A stretch of 64,000 bases of DNA from Bin5 sp965204705 (GCA_965204705.1 OZ242006.1:5828001-5892000); one strand, 5' to 3'. Positions 1 to 11,278 are shown, numbered from the stretch's first letter. Numbers and translations are program-made. The notes: generated from the sequence alone by a model not told the origin.

Positions 1-437
1 CAGAGAATAGCTATTTCTTGTTCGGTGAGCAACCGTACTACAGTCTGGCATCGTTGGAGGCGATAGGGCTGGAAAGTGGACTGGACCTTTTTCAGCGTCG
101 GGCCTTTCGCGGGAACGAGGTGACCGGATATAAAATTGCAATGGGCCAGCGCCTTGTGGCCATCTACGGTTCAGTTCTGCTGTCTGGGCTGGCCTTCGGT
201 TTGGTGCGCAGAAAGATGCGCGCCTCCAGTCTGAAGATCTTTCTGCTCTTTTCGCTCCCTATGGCTCTCGACGGCTTTACTCAGCTCGTTGGCCTGCGGG
301 AGAGTAACTGGTGGTTGCGAACCGTAACCGGAGCTCTTTTCGGTGGATCTTCCGTCTGGTTAGCCTATCCTTACCTGGAATCCGCAATGCGTGATGTTGT
401 GCAATCGGAGACGATGCGTTCGCTGCAGGCCCGCTAA
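1..437 (+). CDS. DUF2085 membrane protein, 3' part
   Basis: The frame is open from the first bases of the window, so the start lies upstream; an internal TTG at position 18 is unlikely to be the real start. The visible part has a loop followed by at least two hydrophobic segments and a conserved-looking stretch, YKIAMGQRLVAIYG, then PMALDGFTQLVGLRES. This matches the C-terminal half of DUF2085 predicted membrane proteins, which are common in Chloroflexota and Deinococcus-type genomes. The family usually has a cysteine just before the QR pair; here that position is glycine. The molecular function of the family is not known. It ends about 50 bases before a decayed ATPase fragment on the same strand. 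Confidence 0.6.
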   Translation, partial: ENSYFLFGEQPYYSLASLEAIGLESGLDLFQRRAFRGNEVTGYKIAMGQRLVAIYGSVLLSGLAFGLVRRKMRASSLKIFLLFSLPMALDGFTQLVGLRESNWWLRTVTGALFGGSSVWLAYPYLESAMRDVVQSETMRSLQAR

Positions 438-486
438 TTTCACGACCGCAGAACGAGATTCAGGCCGTCGATTATAACTGCAATGA

Positions 487-1228
487 GGCTACAAGATCCA
501 GTTTCTCCTCCTGCTCGGCAATCTACGGCTTATGGAACGGGAGAAAGTTGACCTGAACGGCCTTGTGCCTCGGTATGAAGAGCTGAAGGCCGAAGCCAGA
601 TCTACAATATGGCTGGCTGTGGACGGGCAGACGGCGGCGCTGATTGCGGTGGCCGACACAGTGAAGGAAGGCTCCGGGGAGGCTGTTGCTACTCTCTGCA
701 GAAAGGGTCTCACAGTGGCCGTTCTCACCGGTGACAGCCAGACAACCGCCGACGCGGATAGCAAGGGAAGCAGGCATCAGCCGTGTGATCGCAGAGCTGC
801 TGCCCGGCCAGAAAGTCGGTCAGGCGAAGGCGATGCAGGCGGAAGGATTTCGTGTGGCAATGCTTGGCGACGGCATTGACGCCGCGCCTGCACTTGCCCA
901 GGCCGACGTTGACATCGCGATTGGCGCAGGGACTGACGTGGCGATGGAGGCGGCCGACGTGACCCTCATTCGAGGCGATTTGCGCAGCGTTCCGCAGGCG
1001 ATCATACTGTCTCGGGCGACGATGCGAAATATCAGACAGAACCTCAGCTGGGCATTTGGCTACAATGTCGCCCTGCTTCCGATTGCAGCCGGCGTACTGG
1101 CGCCCTTCGCTTGGGCGCCGCCATTTCTGCAGCAACTTCACCCGATTCTGGCGGCGGCCGCGATGGCGTTTTCGAGCGTCAGCGTCGTAATCAATGCACT
1201 GCGCCTCCGTCAGTTCCAGTTGCAATGA
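487..1228 (+). pseudogene. Copper-type P-type ATPase, decayed 3' fragment
   Basis: Only the C-terminal part of a P1B-type metal-exporting ATPase remains. It begins with LLGNLRLMEREKVDL (end of the nucleotide-binding domain), runs through the P-domain region VAVLTGDSQTTA, then GDGIDAAPALAQAD and TDVAMEAADVTLI, and ends with the last two membrane helices. The membrane domain, actuator domain and DKTGT phosphorylation site are absent. The reading frame changes near position 758, where one extra G separates TGDSQTTADA from IAREAGISR; joining the two frames restores a continuous family match. The usual GDGINDAPAL motif has also lost its asparagine. It stops three bases before ccmF. I read this as a dead remnant. 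Confidence 0.75.
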
Positions 1229-1231
1229 GCG

Positions 1232-3316
1232 ATGATATTTGATTTCGCATACTTGACGCTGGTGTTGGCCCTGATCCTGTGCGCCTTTGGCATGGCAGCC
1301 GGATACTGGGGAGGCCAGTTGGGTTCAAGAACGGCGGCTGCAGGGGTCCCGTCCTTGGGAGCACAAAGAGAATCCCGAGACCAGCTGAGCGTGTCCTGGA
1401 GTGACCGGCTCACTGAGAGCAGCTTTCACTCAGTTTTTGCGGTTTGCGGTCTTGTGGGGATCGCTTCGGTAGTTCTGTGGTACGGTCTGCTGACGGACCA
1501 GTTCCAGATTGCGTATATCTGGAACAGTTCGGAGAGAAGCCTGCCCGCGTTCTACAAATTCGCCGCGATTTGGGGCGGCCAGGCCGGAAGTCTTCTTTTC
1601 TGGACGCTCCTGCTCAGTCTTTTCAGTACGGCGGCGGCCCTGACATTTCGAACGAGCCAGCGCACGTTGATGCCTTACGTCAATGCGACACTGCTGGCGA
1701 CGCTCCTCTTCTTTCTTGTCCTGCTGGTCTTCAGCGCTAACCCTTTTGAACAGATCGGCGTTGTCCCAAGCGATGGGCGCGGCCTGAATCCACTGCTACA
1801 AAACTACTGGATGGTAATCCACCCGGTCATGCTCTACCTGGGGTGGGTTGGGCTAACTGTACCCTTTGCTTTTGCGGTTGCTGCCCTTTTGAGCAAACGA
1901 CTGGACCGGCGCTGGGTGCGCACAGTGCGGCGCTGGACGCTGATCCCGTGGATGTTCCTCTCGGCCGGCATTATCATGGGCAGCCAGTGGGCCTACATGG
2001 AGTTGGGCTGGGGCGGGTATTGGGCATGGGACCCGGTGGAAAACGCCAGTTTCCTGCCGTGGCTGACTGCAACGGCGTTCCTGCACAGCATCATTATCCA
2101 GGAGCAACGCGGCATTCTGAAAGTGTGGAACGTCACGCTGATCTGGCTGACGTTTACCCTGGTCATCCTGGGGACTTTCACGACTCGCAGCGGCATCCTG
2201 AGCAGCGTTCACAGTTTTGCACAGAGCCCGGTGGGGCCCTATTTCCTCGTTTTTCTGGCGGTGACCACGGTTGGGTTCCTGCTTCTTCTCTTCCGGCGCA
2301 TGCCATTTCTGCAGGGGGAAAACGAGATCGATTCGATTTCAAGCCGGGAAGGGGCTTTTCTGGCCAATAACTGGCTGTTTGCGGGTATTGCGTTCGTGGT
2401 GCTGTGGGGGACATTTTACCCTATGTTCAGCGAGATACTGTCGGGTGAACGCATCTCGGTGGCGGCGCCGTGGTTCAACCGGGTGGCCGGTCCGCTTTTC
2501 CTGTTGTTGTTTGTTCTGATGGGCGTGGGTCCTCTGTTGGGCTGGCGGCGGACGGGGGCGAAGGCGCTCCGGCGCCAGTTCACCTGGCCGCTCGCGGCCG
2601 CATCGATTTCGGTTCCCTTTCTGCTGTTCACCAGCCGGAATGTCTTCCCGGTCGCCGGGTTCAGTGTCTGTGTATTCGTGGCGGCAACGATCGTGCAGGA
2701 GTTTGTAAGGGGCGTAAATGGGCGGCGGAAGACAAGAGGCGAAGCGTTGCCCGGGGCACTGTGGGGTCTCATGCGCCGCAATGGGCGGCGCTACGGCGGA
2801 TATGTAATTCATTTTGGCATCGTACTGATTGGGGTCGCCATTATCGGCAATGAGTTTTATCAGTCGACGACCCATGTCACACTAAATGAAGGGGATTCGG
2901 TCGAACTGTCAGGCTACACACTCCAATATGCGACGCTTGAATCTCAGCAAAGGAGCAACCACACCGAGGTAAGAGCCAATCTCTTGGTGTTCGACTCGGC
3001 GACTGGACGGCAACTGGGAACGATATTCCCCCGCCGTAACATCTATGACAAGGCGCCGGACCAGCCCACGAGCGAGGTCGGGCTGCGCATGACCCCGGCG
3101 GAAGACGTGTATGTAATACTCAACGGCTGGCAGAGCGACGGCAGCAGCGCAACCTTTACGATATACATCAACCCGTTGACGATGTGGATGTGGGTAGGCG
3201 GGATACTGATGGTATTGGGCACGGTTGTCAGCGTGTGGCCGCATCCGGCGAGTAGGTTCCGCACCGTGACTTCCCCATTTCTAAATGAGGCCACTCCCGG
3301 ACAGGCTCTAGCTTAA
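1232..3316 (+). CDS. ccmF: Cytochrome c biogenesis heme lyase subunit CcmF
   Basis: A 694-residue multi-spanning membrane protein with the tryptophan-rich WGGYWAWDPVENASF motif near residues 258-272, the hallmark of the CcmF/CcsA heme-handling family. It also has the long periplasmic C-terminal domain (VYVILNGWQSDG) and final membrane helix typical of CcmF. The family works in system I cytochrome c maturation, transferring heme from CcmE to apocytochrome at the outer face of the membrane. Length is in the usual 630-700 range. No other ccm gene lies beside it in the window, which is unusual since ccmE/H/G often cluster. The start is not preceded by a clear Shine-Dalgarno, so the first residues are uncertain. 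Confidence 0.92.
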   Translation: MIFDFAYLTLVLALILCAFGMAAGYWGGQLGSRTAAAGVPSLGAQRESRDQLSVSWSDRLTESSFHSVFAVCGLVGIASVVLWYGLLTDQFQIAYIWNSSERSLPAFYKFAAIWGGQAGSLLFWTLLLSLFSTAAALTFRTSQRTLMPYVNATLLATLLFFLVLLVFSANPFEQIGVVPSDGRGLNPLLQNYWMVIHPVMLYLGWVGLTVPFAFAVAALLSKRLDRRWVRTVRRWTLIPWMFLSAGIIMGSQWAYMELGWGGYWAWDPVENASFLPWLTATAFLHSIIIQEQRGILKVWNVTLIWLTFTLVILGTFTTRSGILSSVHSFAQSPVGPYFLVFLAVTTVGFLLLLFRRMPFLQGENEIDSISSREGAFLANNWLFAGIAFVVLWGTFYPMFSEILSGERISVAAPWFNRVAGPLFLLLFVLMGVGPLLGWRRTGAKALRRQFTWPLAAASISVPFLLFTSRNVFPVAGFSVCVFVAATIVQEFVRGVNGRRKTRGEALPGALWGLMRRNGRRYGGYVIHFGIVLIGVAIIGNEFYQSTTHVTLNEGDSVELSGYTLQYATLESQQRSNHTEVRANLLVFDSATGRQLGTIFPRRNIYDKAPDQPTSEVGLRMTPAEDVYVILNGWQSDGSSATFTIYINPLTMWMWVGGILMVLGTVVSVWPHPASRFRTVTSPFLNEATPGQALA

Positions 3317-4033
3317 GGGGACGAAGGCCCGGCGTTAGCCCTGACGTCTGTACCTCTCTCAAAAGGAGGGCCAAAAGGCTGGACACCTCAGGTGTGCCTC
3401 TTCCCTTTGACTGTGTCTTCGCTCGCGAAATCGAGGGGCGAGGGTTTGCTGCGCGTGATGTCAGGCCGTGACTCCGCAGGACACCGGTCATTCGGCCGGG
3501 ATCCAGCCGGATGACAGGGGCGCCTCTTCCGAGATCCAAAGGCGCCGGAGCCAAACCGACGAGATGGAATTCATCGAGCCGCTTAACGATTACGGGAGAA
3601 TCACTTACTTTAGGCCCTGTTCGGGATGGTTCTGGCTTGAATCTTGTGCTACACAGAACCGATCCTTCCGCGAAGAACGCCAAAGGCGTTTCGGATTCTC
3701 TGTGCATGACTGAGCAGATGTTCGCGGCTCAGCCGTACTTTGTTCCCGCAAATAGCTGTTCAAACAAACGTCAACGAGCCCTAAACTCCAAGGGCAATCG
3801 CCGTTTCGGGAACTATAGACCGGATCGTGCAGCCGAACAATAGGCGGGTGGGATGACGGAGCTGGGGATAGCGTCATTCGCAGGCTGAGACGACGCTGGG
3901 ACCGGCGACACCCCAGTGGGTATAGTTACACCGGGGTCGCGATCCTGAAATATGGGCACTGGCGTGGGTCTTCAAACAGGCCGCGCCACAACGGACAACC
4001 GCGGCGGGCTCGTGAACGGTTTGAACCGTTCTG
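3317..4033. other. Intergenic region without a recognised gene
   Basis: About 700 bases between convergent ccmF and the M20 peptidase. Several open frames of 80-160 codons occur on both strands, but none resembles a known family, shows a good ribosome site or keeps a clear protein-like composition. A short perfect hairpin, acacct-c-aggtgt at about 3383-3395, followed by a pyrimidine-rich stretch, could terminate ccmF transcription, but the stem is only six pairs. Confidence 0.4.
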
Positions 4034-5146
4034 TCAGGCGCACAGATCCTCGATCAGCCGCGAGTACACTTCCACCGCCCCATGCAACTGCTCGACCGCG
4101 ATCCACTCGCCGACGGTGTGGGCCTGCGCGATGTTGCCGGGTCCGAGAACCAGCGACTCCGCGTAGTTCTGATAGCACTCGGCCTCGGTGCCGTAGGGCA
4201 CGGTGACCGCCTTCGGCGCGCCGGTCGCGCGGCAGGCCGCCTGCGCCAGCGGGCCGTCCGCAGCGGCGAAGAAGGGGCTGATGATCCAATGCTCCGCCTC
4301 GAGGCCGTGCGCTTCGGCCCGCCTCACAACCATCTGGACCGCTTCCTCGAAGCAGGCGTCCGGCATGGCGCGGATGCCCAGTTGGACAACGGTCCGCGCT
4401 GCGCTTACGTTGAGGGCGGTGTCGCCGTCGCTGATTACCATATTGAAGCCGTTTGTGGGCGGGTCGAAGAGCGGATTCTGGAAGCGCTGCTCGCTGCGGA
4501 AGACCGGTACAAGGTCGGCCATCTCGGCGAGGAAGGGGGCGACCTTGAAGTTGGCCGATTCGCCCCTGTCGGTGCTGGTATGCGCGGCGACCCCGCGCGC
4601 GGTGACGGTGATGCCGGCGCCGCCTTTGTGCGCGTAGACCGGCTGCAACTCGGTCGGCTCACAGACGATGCAGTATTGGGGCCAGCCGCTCGTCAATGTC
4701 TGCGAACGGATGACGATATCGTGCGCGCCGACGTGTCCGCCCTCCTCGTCCGCGGTGACGACGATTACAAGCGGCTGCTTGAGGTCATCGTCGCTGAAGC
4801 GGCTGGCCGCGGCAATCGACGCCGCCAGAGGACCCTTCATATCGGCAGAGCCGCGACCCACCAGGCGCCCATCTTCCAGCACCGGCGTGAACGGTTCCCA
4901 GCCGGCGTCGCCCGGTACCGTGTCCGAATGGCTGAACAGGCCCAGCCCGCCGGCCCCTTCGCCCCTCTTGGCGACCAGGCTGACCTTTTCCTCACCGGAC
5001 GGGTCGATATAGGTGACTTCCTCGACGGCGAAGCCGCCCTCCTCCAGCACCCCGCGCAGGAAATCGGAGATCGGCCTGTTGCTTGTCGGCGTCTCCGAGG
5101 GCATTGCGATCAGTTCACTGGCAAGTTCGACAACGTCGATGGTCAT
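4034..5146 (-). CDS. M20 family metallopeptidase, acetylornithine deacetylase-like
   Basis: A 370-residue cytosolic di-zinc amidohydrolase of the M20/ArgE-DapE-CPG2 family. The first zinc-site motif is SHSDTVPGD near residue 72, the bridging aspartate is in GRGSADMKG, the catalytic base and next ligand form the EE pair of TADEEGG, and a late histidine sits in AQAHTVGEW near the C-terminus. The length fits acetylornithine deacetylase-like enzymes, which hydrolyse N-acyl amino acids or small peptides; the exact substrate cannot be read from sequence. It lies downstream of, and in the same direction as, the PLP enzyme and the small YgiT/nucleotidyltransferase genes, though about 60 bases separate it from the latter. 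Confidence 0.85.
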   Translation of the reverse strand: MTIDVVELASELIAMPSETPTSNRPISDFLRGVLEEGGFAVEEVTYIDPSGEEKVSLVAKRGEGAGGLGLFSHSDTVPGDAGWEPFTPVLEDGRLVGRGSADMKGPLAASIAAASRFSDDDLKQPLVIVVTADEEGGHVGAHDIVIRSQTLTSGWPQYCIVCEPTELQPVYAHKGGAGITVTARGVAAHTSTDRGESANFKVAPFLAEMADLVPVFRSEQRFQNPLFDPPTNGFNMVISDGDTALNVSAARTVVQLGIRAMPDACFEEAVQMVVRRAEAHGLEAEHWIISPFFAAADGPLAQAACRATGAPKAVTVPYGTEAECYQNYAESLVLGPGNIAQAHTVGEWIAVEQLHGAVEVYSRLIEDLCA

Positions 5147-5210
5147 GGTTGTCCTCTTTCTCGTACGGTCTTTCGGCGCCGCGTCCTTCGGATATCGCCG
5201 AAGGCGTCAT

Positions 5211-5504
5211 TTATACGAAGAATGCATCTCTTTCGATACGACGCATAAAGGGTGTATCGATTTTCTTGCTGAGGCGGCGGATGTCCACCTCTCTCCCCAG
5301 GACTTGCTCCATGTAGATGTATAGCCCAGCCAAAGCGTCGAATCTCGGCTCTTTGAGTTCCACGATCAGGTCAATGTCGCTGGATTCGGTTTGCGTTCCG
5401 TGAGCATACGACCCGTAGAGGCCGATTCGACGCACGCCGAAGCGCCGTTCAAGCTCCGGTTTCGTATGATCCAGAATAGAGAGAATCTCTTCTGCTGATT
5501 TCAT
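5211..5504 (-). CDS. MNT-type nucleotidyltransferase (MntA-like)
   Basis: A 97-residue minimal nucleotidyltransferase. It has the GSYAHGTQTESSDIDLIVEL signature: a GSxxxG turn and the DxD metal-binding pair. This is the fold of MntA antitoxins, which inactivate HEPN toxins by adding AMP residues to them. No HEPN gene lies next to it; its immediate upstream neighbour, 9 bases away, is a YgiT-type zinc-finger protein. It could be an orphan antitoxin, or it could act on a toxin encoded elsewhere. Two further MNT genes occur in the window, one decayed (about 45.5 kb) and one intact (about 61.8 kb). Confidence 0.82.
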   Translation of the reverse strand: MKSAEEILSILDHTKPELERRFGVRRIGLYGSYAHGTQTESSDIDLIVELKEPRFDALAGLYIYMEQVLGREVDIRRLSKKIDTPFMRRIERDAFFV

Positions 5505-5513
5505 CGTCGCTTT

Positions 5514-5738
5514 TCAGGCAAACTCGTAGAGAGGTACTGTCATTGCCGGCTTGCGTTTTTCATCGAGCAGGCTCCCGATTCTGCGAACTGTATCAGGTTC
5601 CAGCAGCGCGTCACCGCACACGGAACAGACGTCAGCCGGAACGTTGTCAATGACAGTGACCTGGCCATCGTGCCGGACAGTATGCATAATTGTTCTCGCT
5701 TCGTATTCTCCTGGACAGCTTTCGATACTGCATTTCAT
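5514..5738 (-). CDS. YgiT-type zinc-finger protein
   Basis: A 74-residue protein with four cysteines placed as Cys3, Cys8 and a CSVC knuckle near residues 38-41, followed by DALLEPDTVRRI. This is the YgiT/MqsA N-terminal zinc-finger layout. Such proteins usually pair with a DUF4258-type toxin gene just upstream; here the upstream gene is instead a PLP-dependent enzyme ending 9 bases before the start, and downstream is an MNT nucleotidyltransferase. It lacks the C-terminal HTH of full MqsA. No clear Shine-Dalgarno precedes it, so expression may depend on read-through from the upstream gene. Confidence 0.75.
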   Translation of the reverse strand: MKCSIESCPGEYEARTIMHTVRHDGQVTVIDNVPADVCSVCGDALLEPDTVRRIGSLLDEKRKPAMTVPLYEFA

Positions 5739-5747
5739 GTCGATCGG

Positions 5748-6836
5748 CTACCGCAACTTCCCCCGCCCGCTGACCTGCCAGACCGTCTCGACGATGCCGT
5801 TGCGCACGCCGTACATCGCATCGTGCAGGAAGACGGTCGCGTCGCCGTAGCCGACGATGAAATCGAGCACGTCGCCCACCTGTACACTCTTGTTCGGCTC
5901 GGAGAGGGTGATCACACCGTGTTCGGCCGAGGCCGCGATGTTGACGACGTTTTCCAGGGTGACGGCCTTAGGCTGCCGTTCCATGCCGGGCAGCGTCTTG
6001 AAGCCGGCGTCGGTGATGATGCGGTCTGGCGCGGGGCGGCTGGTGACCACGGCCTGGCCAAACAGCGCCGGATCGGTCGGCACACCCCACATCTGGTAGG
6101 TGGCGTCGCCGAAGATGGCGCCCCCGGCCTGGATCTCGGTCACTTCCGGCTGGTGCATCGTTACATCCATCGTGCCGCTGCCGCCGCAACTGACGATCTC
6201 GACCGGCAGCCCCGCGTCGCGGCAGGCCTGCGCCGACGCGGCCAGCTGTCCGATACAGCCCTGGATCGCCTGCGCGCGCTCGTCCGCATCCTTAATGTCC
6301 AGCGTATGTCCTTCCCACGCCATCAGCCCGGCCAGCCGCAGCCCATCCTGTTCCTGGACCGCGCCGGCGAGCGCTACAACCGTGGGGCCGGGTTCGACGC
6401 CGGCCCGGTTCATGCCGACATTGAGCTCGACGACAACGGGGATTTCGACGCCAATGGCCTGGGCGGCCGCGCCGAGCTCCTCCAGCGTCGCGGTGTTGTC
6501 CACTGTGACCTTCACACTCGCGTGGCGCTGCAGCGCGGCAATGCGGGCGTACTTCTGCGCTCCCACCACCTGATTGGCGATCAGAATGTCACGCACGCCA
6601 GCCGCCACCATCACCTCGGCTTCGCCCGGCTTCGCGCACGTGACCCCGAGCGCGCCGGCATCGATCATTTTATGCGCAATCGCCGGAATCTTTATGCCCT
6701 TCGTGTGCGGCCGCCAGTTCACGCCGGCATCTTTGAAGTCGCCCATCAGCAACTGAATGTTGCTCTCCAATATGTCCAGATCCACCCACAGGGTCGGCGT
6801 ATCCAGCAGTTCCTTCGCACGTCCGATTTCAGTCAT
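5748..6836 (-). CDS. D-threonine aldolase/D-serine dehydratase-like PLP enzyme
   Basis: A 362-residue fold-type III (alanine racemase-like) PLP enzyme. The N-terminal barrel carries TPTLWVDLDILESNI and RPHTKGIK, where the lysine is the expected Schiff-base residue. The glycine-rich phosphate-binding stretch is EIVSCGGSGTMD, and the C-terminal beta domain holds VGYGDATVFLHDAMYG, where DSD1-family enzymes place metal ligands. The family cleaves D-threonine/D-3-hydroxyamino acids or dehydrates D-serine; which reaction applies cannot be decided here. It leads a minus-strand run into the YgiT and nucleotidyltransferase genes, with gaps under 10 bases. Confidence 0.82.
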   Translation of the reverse strand: MTEIGRAKELLDTPTLWVDLDILESNIQLLMGDFKDAGVNWRPHTKGIKIPAIAHKMIDAGALGVTCAKPGEAEVMVAAGVRDILIANQVVGAQKYARIAALQRHASVKVTVDNTATLEELGAAAQAIGVEIPVVVELNVGMNRAGVEPGPTVVALAGAVQEQDGLRLAGLMAWEGHTLDIKDADERAQAIQGCIGQLAASAQACRDAGLPVEIVSCGGSGTMDVTMHQPEVTEIQAGGAIFGDATYQMWGVPTDPALFGQAVVTSRPAPDRIITDAGFKTLPGMERQPKAVTLENVVNIAASAEHGVITLSEPNKSVQVGDVLDFIVGYGDATVFLHDAMYGVRNGIVETVWQVSGRGKLR

Positions 6837-6904
6837 TAGTTATCCTCATACTCCTATTGTCTTTATTTGCTGTTATTCTTTCGCGGCAAGCTGCCGATAT
6901 CGGC

Positions 6905-6933
6905 AACTGACCACTAGCCACTGACCACTGACC
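6905..6933. repeat. Short ACTGACC-type intergenic repeat
   Basis: A run of degenerate 6-7 base units (actgacc, actagcc, actgacc, actgacc) lies immediately before the stop end of the minus-strand SDR gene. Similar runs occur near 9147-9162, 13113-13134, 30053-30068 and, in the other orientation, 24205-24215 and 36716-36740. These resemble the short tandemly repeated heptamers known from cyanobacteria and other large genomes. Confidence 0.55.
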
Positions 6934-6935
6934 CT

Positions 6936-7733
6936 CTACCACGCGGTCCAGCCGCCGTCGACCAGGATATTCTGTCCGGTGATGTAACTGCCGCCGTCGC
7001 TCGCGAGCAGCACGACCAGCCCTTTCAGCTCTTCCGGCTCACCCATGCGTTTCATCGGCACCCTTTCGGCCAGCCTGGCGACAAACGCCGGTTCCGACTC
7101 GCGCACGTTGGGAGAAGGGAAAGGTCCCGGGCTGATCGCGTTCACGCGCACCCCGTCCTGCGCCCAGTAGACCGCCAGATGGCGGGTCAGGTGGATGAGG
7201 CCGCCTTTGAGGCCGTGATAGTTGGGCGGGCTGTTGACGCCGAAACCGGTGTAGGCCTCCGGGTAGCTGGCAACGACGCCGTACATGCTGGCGATGTTGA
7301 TGATCGAGCCGGGCGCGCTCCGGCTGCGCAGATGGCGCACCACCTCGCGCGCCAGCAGGAAATAGGCGGTCACGCCGGTGTGATAGGCCTGGTTGAAGTC
7401 TTCGGCGCTGGCGGTGTCGATGCTGGGCGCGCCGCCGCCGTAGGCGTTGTTGACCAGGACGTCCACCTGCCCCAGGCGCTGCACCACATCGTCCACGAAG
7501 CCGGGAATGGCATCGCCGTCGTCCTGCGCCAGGCCGAAGCCGGCATGGCCGCTGCCGGGCAATGTCGCGGCAAACTCTGATGCCCGCTCCCCATCGCGGC
7601 TGGTCACCGCGACGGTTGCGCCCGCTTCCGCCAGCCCGCGGCTCATCGCCGAGCCCAGCAGGCCGGCCGCGCCGGTGACAATGGCGACTTTGCCGCTCAG
7701 ATCCAACTGTTCGGTGACCGTCTGTTCAGTCAT
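6936..7733 (-). CDS. Short-chain dehydrogenase/reductase
   Basis: A 265-residue SDR enzyme. The N-terminal nucleotide-binding motif is VTGAAGLLG, the structural motif is VNNAYGGG, and the catalytic pair appears as YHGLK (the YxxxK motif) preceded by a serine in NIASMYGV. The C-terminal LASDGGSYITGQNILVDGG is characteristic of classical SDRs. It is probably an NAD(P)-dependent cytosolic oxidoreductase for a sugar, polyol or hydroxy acid; the substrate is not predictable. It is transcribed toward the PLP enzyme, with about 100 bases between them. Confidence 0.9.
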   Translation of the reverse strand: MTEQTVTEQLDLSGKVAIVTGAAGLLGSAMSRGLAEAGATVAVTSRDGERASEFAATLPGSGHAGFGLAQDDGDAIPGFVDDVVQRLGQVDVLVNNAYGGGAPSIDTASAEDFNQAYHTGVTAYFLLAREVVRHLRSRSAPGSIINIASMYGVVASYPEAYTGFGVNSPPNYHGLKGGLIHLTRHLAVYWAQDGVRVNAISPGPFPSPNVRESEPAFVARLAERVPMKRMGEPEELKGLVVLLASDGGSYITGQNILVDGGWTAW

Positions 7734-7916
7734 GGAATTCCTTTTGTCTGAACTGTTATCTATGTGATTGAATGAAGGACTGCGGTGAGAGTACTGATGG
7801 CGGGAAGATTATAACTAATGTAGATCCCAAATGAGATCAAGAGTATTGGTCAAGGGCAGTAAAGTTGTGGCAGAACCATCTGAGAGACTCGAACTTAGCA
7901 AGGAAAGGAAGTCAAG

Positions 7917-9013
7917 ATGGTTCGTCCAGATATGGAAAAATGGGGTCAGACTTTGGCTGACCTGCGCGTTTTGTCGGTGGAAGCCAAGGATGCACGCAGC
8001 CGGGAACGTTTTTTGGCACTGTATATGATAGCCGATAAGCGAACGAGTGCCTGTGCCTGGGCACGAGAGACCGGACGCACCAAGGAGACAGTCCTCAGAT
8101 GGGTACATGCCTACAATCGACTGGGACCCGAGGCTGTGTTCTATCGTCATACGGGAGGTCGTCGCCCTTTTTTAGCCCAGAGCAGGTCGAGCAACTCGTG
8201 CGCGTAATCTGCGAGACAGAACCTATAGAGCATGGACTGCCCGGTCATACTTGGACGTTGAAAAAGCTGCAGCGCTGGCTCAAGCAAGTCATGGGTTGCG
8301 CCCTCGCTCGCAGCACGCTTCACAGGATACTGCGCGCAGCACAGTTACGTTGGAAAAAGTGCCAGAAAGTGTTCAAGAAAGCCGACCCACAGAAACGTGC
8401 GGCCTTTATGGCACGCTTTCAAAGGTTGTATGAGCAACTCTGGCGCCAGACGCTCCGTCTGATCTATATTGATGAAGCCCACATCCACCGCGATATGGAC
8501 TTGGGCTACACCTGGACCGCAAAGAACAAGATTGCCTGGCGTATGAGTGACTCCGCTCCGCTCTCCGATCGCATCAACTGGTACGGCGCCTACGATTTCG
8601 CAGCCGGACACTGTTTCATCTGGAATGAGGGCAGCTGCAACAAAGAAAATACGATTCAGTTCTTGCAGCGCATGGCTGAATGGCTCGATGATCAACCGGG
8701 CACAGTCGTGATCATCTGGGACGGCGCCACCTGGCATCGAGCCAAGGCCGTTCAGGCTGCCGCCGCCAAACTCGGCTTCACTCTCATCCCGCTGCCTGCC
8801 TATAGTCCCGACCTCAATCCGATTGAGAATCTCTGGCGCTGGATGCGTGAAGAGGTCACACGCAACCACTGCCATCAATCCATGCGCCACCTCTTCGATG
8901 CCTGCAAAGCCTTCATCGACCGTATCAATGCCCAGCCCGAACAGGTCGTAACTCGTCTATGGCCTAAATTTGAACTCGACCCAGAGTACGAAAAACTCTT
9001 AGTATCAAATTGA
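7917..9013 (+). CDS. IS630 transposase, two frames joined by -1 frameshift
   Basis: The first frame (7917-8207) encodes the N-terminal helix-turn-helix region ending at GGRRPFLAQ. The second frame encodes SPEQVEQL onward and carries the DDE catalytic domain: IYIDEAH (first D), WDGATWH (second D) and YSPDLNPIENLW (third acidic residue, as in IS630). A slip of -1 at 8168-8174 would give one protein of about 365 residues, close to the normal family length. The start has a good ribosome site (GGAAG, six bases upstream). All catalytic residues are present, so if frameshifting works the element may be active. Confidence 0.85.
8168..8174 (+). other. Probable programmed -1 frameshift site
   Basis: The bases T TTT TTA are phased in the first transposase frame as X XXY YYZ, the same slippery heptamer used by HIV-1 gag-pol. 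Sliding back one base continues directly into the conserved SPEQVEQL of the second frame. Frameshift-controlled transposases are known in IS630 elements. I did not identify a stimulatory structure downstream. Confidence 0.6.
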
Positions 9014-9179
9014 ACTTACATTAACATAGCCTACTTTGCCGTCTCGCGCTAAAATAGCGAAGCGGTAGCGCATCTTTTTCTTCCACTAGGCGAAAGGGGT
9101 TATCATTATTTAGTTTCAGCATACAAGACGCAAGTGCCGCGCGCTGCTGGCCACTAGCCACTACCTGGAGGAACTCTCG

Positions 9180-11237
<2,058 letters not shown>

Positions 11238-11278
11238 GTGTTTCAAGGAGGCGGGCAACCGCTGTCAACCGTTACCAG

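Larger units (their letters stand above)
7818..9021 (+). mobile_element. IS630-family insertion sequence
   Basis: About 1.2 kb long. It carries a split IS630-type transposase and imperfect terminal inverted repeats: ATGTAGATCCCAAATGAGAT at the left, and the reverse complement of the right end reads ATGTAAGTTCAATTTGATAC. Both ends are bordered by the dinucleotide TA (7816-7817 and 9022-9023), the target duplicated by IS630/Tc1-mariner elements. Five bases match perfectly at the tips and the match weakens inward. The element sits between the SDR gene and hppA and does not interrupt a recognisable gene. Confidence 0.75.

Noticed and set aside
3468..3843. Two small plus-strand frames after ccmF
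   Set aside because: They overlap each other, have no ribosome site and no family resemblance.
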